A stretch of 9,507 nt of DNA, from NCBI GenBank assembly GCA_934098445.1, contig CAKOOW010000043.1:1-9507 (forward strand), read 5' to 3'. Positions 5,891-9,507 of the stretch are shown piece by piece. A program made the position numbers and the translations under genes. The notes under the pieces are model-generated. The model saw nothing but the letters and a program-made list of their open reading frames with translations. It searched no databases and had not been told where the DNA came from. The DNA is from an uncultured Bacilli bacterium. Its GTDB lineage: Bacteria > Bacillota_I > Bacilli_A > RF39 > UBA660. Position 1 is the first letter of the stretch. The number at the start of each line of letters is the position of its first letter.

Positions 5891-7520
5891 CTTCATAGAA
5901 CTTATTAATTCTTTTAATTAATTCTTCTTTACCTAGATATTTAATTAGATAATAAATATTGGGAGATTGATTTTTCTTACAGATAATAATACGGAGTAAG
6001 GCACAGAAGTCTGCTACCATTCCGTTAAACTTATCAGGTTCGGCTTTGTAAGCTTTCTTATCGGTTGTATAGTTATTATTAATTGCATATTCTTTTAGAT
6101 GATTAAACCAATCTTCTTGAGTATCAGTCTCATCAAAGACGTTGTTGATATAATCTAGAACGATATCTTTATTACATACTTTGCATTCAGCATAAGAATT
6201 AGTATCTTGATAGAATAATTCATTAAACATATAGTTAAATTCTAATCTGACATCACTTAAGGAAGCAATATCTTTACGAGGGCGTTCAATATCTCTTTCG
6301 ATATTAAATACTTTTAGAGCATAGTCTTTATTATTAACTAAAATATTATAGAATTCTTTATCATATTCTTTAGTATAATCTAATGTCATATCATATAATT
6401 CGGTGTTTTTAAGACGGCTAAAGTAAATTTTAGCAATACTATTTAATTTTTCTATATCAAATAGGGTCCCGCCAATAGGCATTTTACTAAATTCAAAAGT
6501 AAAATCATCTATTCCCTTATTAGGATTAGCATTATACCATTCTTCAAAGTCATAGTTTTCAATGGTTGCTAGATATAATCTGATAACCGGAGTGGGAATA
6601 CCTAGTTTTTGATAGTAACTAATCGCGGCTTCCTTATCTTTTCTTTTACTTAGTTTACGAACGGTTGTTCCTTCTTTAATGGTAATGGGAGCAATATGGG
6701 CATAAACTGGTTCTTTAAAGCCTAGAAGTTTAAATAATTCATGATGTTTAGGGTAACTAGCAACCCATTCATCCCCACGAGTAACATGGGTTGTATGCAT
6801 TAAATGATCATCAACAACATGAGCAAAGTGATAAGTTGGTAGACCATCACTTTTAATAATTACATCGTCGATGTCATTTTCAGGCATTTCAATATCGCCT
6901 TTAATCGCATCGTGTAAAACAATTTTATTCTCAAAGTTGCCTTGACTACGGAAACGGATAATATATTTATCGCCCTTGTCTAAATGTTCTTTAATTTCAT
7001 CCATCGTTAAATCACGACATTTAGCATACTTTTTGTAGTAGCCTAATCTTAATTTTTTATGTTCTTGATAATTTCTAATTTCCTCTAAATGTTCCGGAGT
7101 ACAGAAACAAGGATAAGCTAGGCCTTCTTCGATAAGTTTCTTCGCATAAGCTTGGTAGATATCTTTTCTTTCAGATTGTAAATAGGGACCATACTCGCCC
7201 CCAAAGCCTTCGCCTTCATTGAATGTTATTCCTAAATTCTTAAAATCATCAATAATACCTTGAACACCATTTTCGACTGTTCTTTTCCCATCAGTATCTT
7301 CAATTCTTAAGAAACAGATACCATTAGTTTGTTTAGCTAGTTGTAAAGCTGCAAAGGAAGTATATAAACTGCCCATATGAACAAAACCAGTAGGAGATGG
7401 AGCAAAACGAGTTACATAAGCACCGTTACTTAATTTTCTTTCGGGATATTTTTCTTCATAATATTTATAGTCATGAGAAACACCGGGAAGTAAAATATCT
7501 GCTAATTCTTTATTTGTCAT
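5883..7520 (-). CDS. gltX: Glutamate--tRNA ligase (GluRS)
   Basis: This encodes 545 residues, a class I aminoacyl-tRNA synthetase that joins glutamate to tRNA using ATP in the cytoplasm. The ATG at 7520 follows AGAGGA at a normal distance. The nucleotide-binding 'HIGH' motif is APSPTGFVHMG (40-50) and the 'KMSKS' motif is RKLSKRKD (288-295). LRIEDTD (71-77) and VTRGDEWVASYPKH (246-259) are typical of the family. CFC (138-140) and Cys168 lie where bacterial GluRS binds zinc. At 545 residues it is longer than the usual 470-500, because of an N-terminal extension of about 30 residues (YYEEKYPERKL) and a longer C-terminal part. That form is known from Clostridia and Bacilli. tRNA-Gln lies directly upstream on the same strand. 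If the organism has no GlnRS, this enzyme would also charge tRNA-Gln for conversion by GatCAB. Confidence 0.97.
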   Translation of the reverse strand: MTNKELADILLPGVSHDYKYYEEKYPERKLSNGAYVTRFAPSPTGFVHMGSLYTSFAALQLAKQTNGICFLRIEDTDGKRTVENGVQGIIDDFKNLGITFNEGEGFGGEYGPYLQSERKDIYQAYAKKLIEEGLAYPCFCTPEHLEEIRNYQEHKKLRLGYYKKYAKCRDLTMDEIKEHLDKGDKYIIRFRSQGNFENKIVLHDAIKGDIEMPENDIDDVIIKSDGLPTYHFAHVVDDHLMHTTHVTRGDEWVASYPKHHELFKLLGFKEPVYAHIAPITIKEGTTVRKLSKRKDKEAAISYYQKLGIPTPVIRLYLATIENYDFEEWYNANPNKGIDDFTFEFSKMPIGGTLFDIEKLNSIAKIYFSRLKNTELYDMTLDYTKEYDKEFYNILVNNKDYALKVFNIERDIERPRKDIASLSDVRLEFNYMFNELFYQDTNSYAECKVCNKDIVLDYINNVFDETDTQEDWFNHLKEYAINNNYTTDKKAYKAEPDKFNGMVADFCALLRIIICKKNQSPNIYYLIKYLGKEELIKRINKFYEEK

Positions 7521-7542
7521 AATATTCCTCTTTTCTTTGTTT

Positions 7543-7570
7543 ATTATAATATAGTTTTTCTGATTTTCAA
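7543..7570 (-). promoter_or_regulatory. Promoter of gltX
   Basis: On the minus strand TTGAAA (7570-7565) and a perfect TATAAT (7548-7543) are spaced by 16 bases, 22 bases upstream of the ATG. The leader is too short for a T-box riboswitch, so no tRNA-sensing control is visible here. Confidence 0.65.
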
Positions 7571-7601
7571 AGTCTTTTTAGTCTTTAACTTCATGCTGAT
7601 T

Positions 7602-7625
7602 AAAAAAAGACCTCTAGAGATCTTT
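7602..7625 (-). terminator. Terminator of tRNA-Gln
   Basis: On the minus strand AAAGATCT pairs with GGTCTTT and flanking bases (7625-7606) in a stem of about eight pairs including one G-U, with a small CTAG loop, followed by a run of seven U. It lies 12 bases after the encoded CCA end, so the tRNA is probably a separate transcript from gltX. Confidence 0.8.
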
Positions 7626-7637
7626 ATAATCATAAAT

Positions 7638-7713
7638 TGGCTGCCTAGGTAGGACTCGAACCCACGAAATGTCAGAGTCAGAATCTGATGCCTTACCACT
7701 TGGCTACTAGGCA
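7638..7713 (-). tRNA. tRNA-Gln, anticodon CTG
   Basis: A complete 76-nt cloverleaf with encoded CCA is present. The acceptor stem TGCCTAG (7713-7707) pairs with CTAGGCA (7648-7642), followed by discriminator G and CCA. The D-arm is GCC/GGC. The anticodon stem is TCAGA/TCTGA with loop TTCTGAC, so the anticodon is CTG (reads CAG). The T-arm is GTGGG/CCTAC with loop TTCGAGT. The variable loop has six bases, one more than usual. The D-arm and flanks (TAGCCAAG.GGTAAGGCA) match Bacillus tRNA-Gln. It has its own promoter and terminator. A CTG gene is an extra decoder in a very AT-rich genome; the TTG isoacceptor is expected elsewhere. Confidence 0.95.
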
Positions 7714-7725
7714 ATTCCATTTAAT

Positions 7726-7754
7726 ATTTTAACGCAAAAATACTATCTTGCCAA
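7726..7754 (-). promoter_or_regulatory. Promoter of tRNA-Gln
   Basis: On the minus strand TTGGCA (7754-7749) and TAAAAT (7731-7726) are separated by exactly 17 bases, and the -10 ends 12 bases before the mature tRNA 5' end. Both boxes match five of six consensus bases. Confidence 0.7.
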
Positions 7755-7762
7755 TAGAAATC

Positions 7763-7791
7763 TTGCTAATTTGTCTTAATTAATTTATACT
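7763..7791 (+). promoter_or_regulatory. Promoter of the glycosyltransferase gene
   Basis: TTGCTA (7763-7768) and TATACT (7786-7791) are separated by exactly 17 bases, 23 bases before the ATG at 7815. It is back-to-back with the tRNA-Gln promoter, with only eight bases between the two -35 boxes. Confidence 0.6.
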
Positions 7792-7814
7792 TTTAGTAGA
7801 AAGGATATGTTTAT

Positions 7815-9212
7815 ATGTTAAAAAATTTTAAATTAGATAAGTTATTTATGAAGATTAGTATTATTATACCTATTCTTTTGAGTTTAATATTCTTAATGAG
7901 TAATAATCTTTTAATAGGGATAATTCTCATACTTAGTATTATCTATATAATAAGAAAATACCAGTTTAAACACTTTAGTCTTTATTTAATTCTTTTAGCT
8001 ATAATAGTTAGAGGAGTAGGTATTATTATTTTTAATGTTCCCCAGACTAGTGATTTTAAGGTCTTATTAGAAGCATCTCGGGCTTTTAATCTTGGAGATT
8101 ATAGTTTTTCTAATACTGGTTATTTTAAGATTTGGCCTTATCAGACAGGGTTTGTTTTATATGAGGCTTTAATGCTTAAGATGGTTAATAGTGAAATCTT
8201 CTTAAAGGGTTTAAATATCTTTTATGAAGTATTTCTTACTTACTTTATCTATCGAATGGTAAAATCTTTAGTAGGAGAAAAGGAAGCAAGAATAGTATCC
8301 CTTTTATATGCTGTATTTCCTTTTTCTATATATTCAGCAACCGTCTTATCTAATCATCATTTGAGTAGTTTACTTAGTTATTTAAGTATTTACTTTTTAC
8401 TAAAGAATAATAAAGAAGATAAGTTATCTAACTATATAGGAGCAGGTATTCTCTTAGGACTATCTAATGTTATAAGACCAGAGGGTATAGTTGTTTTATT
8501 TAGTTATTTATTATATAGAGTATTAAAACTAAGTAAGAAAGATTTTTCTAAGGTTACGAGGATAGGTACTATTATAATAAGATGTAGTATCTTAGGATGT
8601 TTTTATCTTTTAGTTAATATGGGTGTATCTAAGTACTTAGTAAGTAATCAGATAAATGAGGATGGTCTTAAGAATAATAATCCTCTATGGAAGTTTGTCT
8701 TAGGGACTAATTTAGATACTTGTGGAAGATATGATTCTAAGGATGAGATTTATTTAGGAGATAAATCTAGAGAGTTAGAAGTTATTAAAGAAAGGGTAAA
8801 TAGTCCTTTAAAGATAGGGAGACTCTTAGTATGTAAGACTAATAACTTCGTTTTAAATGGTTCTTTAGAGTCTAGTAGTGGTATTTATAATGATAAGACT
8901 ATTCATGCTTTTGGGATTGATATTTCTTATAAACTATTAGAAGACTTAGTATCAGGGGTTAATCAAGTTATTTATGGTTTTATGATATTAGGGCTTATTA
9001 TAGGAGTTACTTTTAAAAGAAAAGAAATCTTAAAGAGTAATTTGTTTTACTTCTATATATTGTTTATTACTAATACTTTGGTGTACTTACTTATTGAGAT
9101 TCAACCAAGATATACTTATTTTATTAATGTAACAGTATTTATTTTAGGAAGTGTTGGTCTAAAAGAAATACTAAAACTTTGGGATAAGAGAAAGAAGTTT
9201 TTAAGGGACTAG
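7815..9212 (+). CDS. Polytopic GT-C type glycosyltransferase (GT39/PMT-like)
   Basis: This encodes 465 residues. The ATG follows AAAGGAT by eight bases; an earlier ATG at 7807 is in another frame that stops at once. The protein is an integral membrane protein with hydrophobic helices at about 13-47 (two), 55-73, 133-148, 160-178, 184-196, 206-235, 252-270, 382-400, 409-427 and 433-450. The first outer loop, QTSDFKVLLEASRAFNLGDY (77-96), carries the acidic residue (Asp80) expected for the GT-C fold. NVIRPEGIVVL (218-228) and EIQPRYTYF (428-436) match positions conserved in the dolichyl/undecaprenyl-phosphate-sugar-dependent ArnT/PMT group. A hydrophilic domain of about 110 residues (271-381) lies between helices. 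Such enzymes move a sugar from a lipid carrier to a target outside the membrane. Donor and acceptor cannot be told from sequence. It stands alone in its transcript. Confidence 0.8.
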   Translation: MLKNFKLDKLFMKISIIIPILLSLIFLMSNNLLIGIILILSIIYIIRKYQFKHFSLYLILLAIIVRGVGIIIFNVPQTSDFKVLLEASRAFNLGDYSFSNTGYFKIWPYQTGFVLYEALMLKMVNSEIFLKGLNIFYEVFLTYFIYRMVKSLVGEKEARIVSLLYAVFPFSIYSATVLSNHHLSSLLSYLSIYFLLKNNKEDKLSNYIGAGILLGLSNVIRPEGIVVLFSYLLYRVLKLSKKDFSKVTRIGTIIIRCSILGCFYLLVNMGVSKYLVSNQINEDGLKNNNPLWKFVLGTNLDTCGRYDSKDEIYLGDKSRELEVIKERVNSPLKIGRLLVCKTNNFVLNGSLESSSGIYNDKTIHAFGIDISYKLLEDLVSGVNQVIYGFMILGLIIGVTFKRKEILKSNLFYFYILFITNTLVYLLIEIQPRYTYFINVTVFILGSVGLKEILKLWDKRKKFLRD

Positions 9213-9228
9213 AAATAGTTCTTTTTTT
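9203..9228 (+). terminator. Terminator of the glycosyltransferase gene, with stop codon in the loop-stem
   Basis: AAGGGACTA (9203-9211) pairs with TAGTTCTTT (9216-9224) over nine pairs including two G-U pairs around a GAAA tetraloop, and a U-run continues to 9228. The TAG stop (9210-9212) spans the top of the stem and the first loop base. Confidence 0.75.
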
Positions 9229-9248
9229 ATTTCTTTTTAGGACTTTTG

Positions 9249-9348
9249 GTTATCTAAGTGTGAAAATTCATAAGAAATTTAGCTTTTTTGGTAACTTTTT
9301 AGCAATTTATGAAAAAAAATCGAAAGTTATGTCTAATATATATATATG
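9249..9348 (+). repeat. Conserved leader element, copy B, upstream of the right-edge gene
   Basis: This 100-bp stretch is the partner of the element at 5807-5711 on the other strand, with the same blocks in the same order: GTTATCTA, GTG.AAA, TTTAGC, T-run, TTTAG, GAAAAAAAATCGAA, GTCTAATATATATAT. It lies directly after the glycosyltransferase terminator and ends about 60 bases before the ATG at 9410, as copy A does for its gene. The promoter of the right-edge gene is expected inside or just after it, but no box pair stands out. Confidence 0.65.
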
Positions 9349-9409
9349 AGGGGTATTTTTTAAAGTTTGATTGTTAGTTAAAATTTGTGTTTGAAAGGAT
9401 GGAAGATAT

Positions 9410-9507
9410 ATGAAAAAACACAAGAACAAGATCAAAAGAGAAAGTGCCTACAATAAAGTATTAGCACCCGGAGAAATAATCCCCTTATGGCGAGATATGA
9501 TGTTTTG
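9410..9507 (+). CDS. Partial gene, N-terminus resembling Rpn-family nuclease/transposase
   Basis: The frame is open from an ATG at 9410 to the right edge, giving 32 complete codons. A Shine-Dalgarno (AAAGGATGG, 9394-9402) precedes the start. The protein starts with a basic stretch (MKKHKNKIKRE) and continues LAPGEIIPLWRDMMF. Many PD-(D/E)XK 'transposase' proteins of Bacillota begin with a similar 'IIPL..D.MFK..FG' stretch, so a second Rpn-type gene is likely. Only the beginning is available, and the identification leans partly on the shared leader element upstream. Confidence 0.6.
   Translation, partial: MKKHKNKIKRESAYNKVLAPGEIIPLWRDMMF

Noticed and set aside
7521..7637. T-box riboswitch between tRNA-Gln and gltX
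   Set aside because: The gltX leader after its own promoter is only about 20 bases, and the hairpin at 7606-7625 is a plain terminator of the tRNA with no T-box sequence.
853..9212. Reassignment of UGA to Trp as in Mycoplasma
   Set aside because: The tryptophans checked are encoded by TGG and the frames read through with the standard code. That none of the five stops is TGA is explained by AT-richness and small numbers.

Overview
The window looks like a chromosomal segment of a very AT-rich, low-GC Gram-positive bacterium (Bacillota; gut Bacilli/RF39- or Erysipelotrichia-like by overall style). This is inferred from the base composition, clear Shine-Dalgarno sites, intrinsic terminators with U-tracts, a Bacillus-like tRNA-Gln, and a GluRS beside that tRNA. 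No gene needs UGA as Trp: the tryptophans checked use TGG, and all five visible stop codons are TAA or TAG.

Layout, left to right. (1) <1-383, minus: the start of a membrane-anchored surface protein, running off the left edge. (2) 384-852: about 470 bases without a convincing protein gene, but rich in structure. It holds a probable promoter for the left gene, two direct copies of a 41-42 bp palindromic element, an 11-bp inverted repeat, paired TTGACT motifs, and a very good forward promoter that would make a roughly 140-nt RNA ending at a shared terminator. (3) 4640-853, minus: a two-gene operon. The first gene encodes an 886-residue type IV prepilin-like protein with about five Ig-like repeats and a Cys-rich tail. 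The second encodes a membrane-anchored extracellular protein of 375 residues. The genes overlap by one base (TAATG). Promoter and terminator are both visible. (4) 5658-4762, minus: an Rpn-type PD-(D/E)XK nuclease/'transposase' gene. (5) 7520-5883, minus: gltX (glutamyl-tRNA synthetase), preceded by its own promoter and by a tRNA-Gln(CTG) gene with its own promoter and terminator. (6) 7815-9212, plus: a multi-membrane GT-C type glycosyltransferase, divergent from the tRNA. (7) 9410->9507, plus: the start of a gene whose N-terminus resembles other Rpn-family proteins.

The genes form several units rather than one pathway. The pilin-like operon, probably with the left-edge gene, is a cell-surface module. 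gltX and tRNA-Gln belong together by chemistry if the GluRS is the non-discriminating type that charges tRNA-Gln for later amidation. The most unusual observation is a conserved 97-100 bp non-coding element in front of the Rpn gene (minus strand) and again, about 3.5 kb away on the other strand, in front of the partial right-edge gene. The pair may be a shared control region or mobile-element end of the Rpn family. A second recurrent theme is that three of the terminators contain the stop codon of the gene they end.
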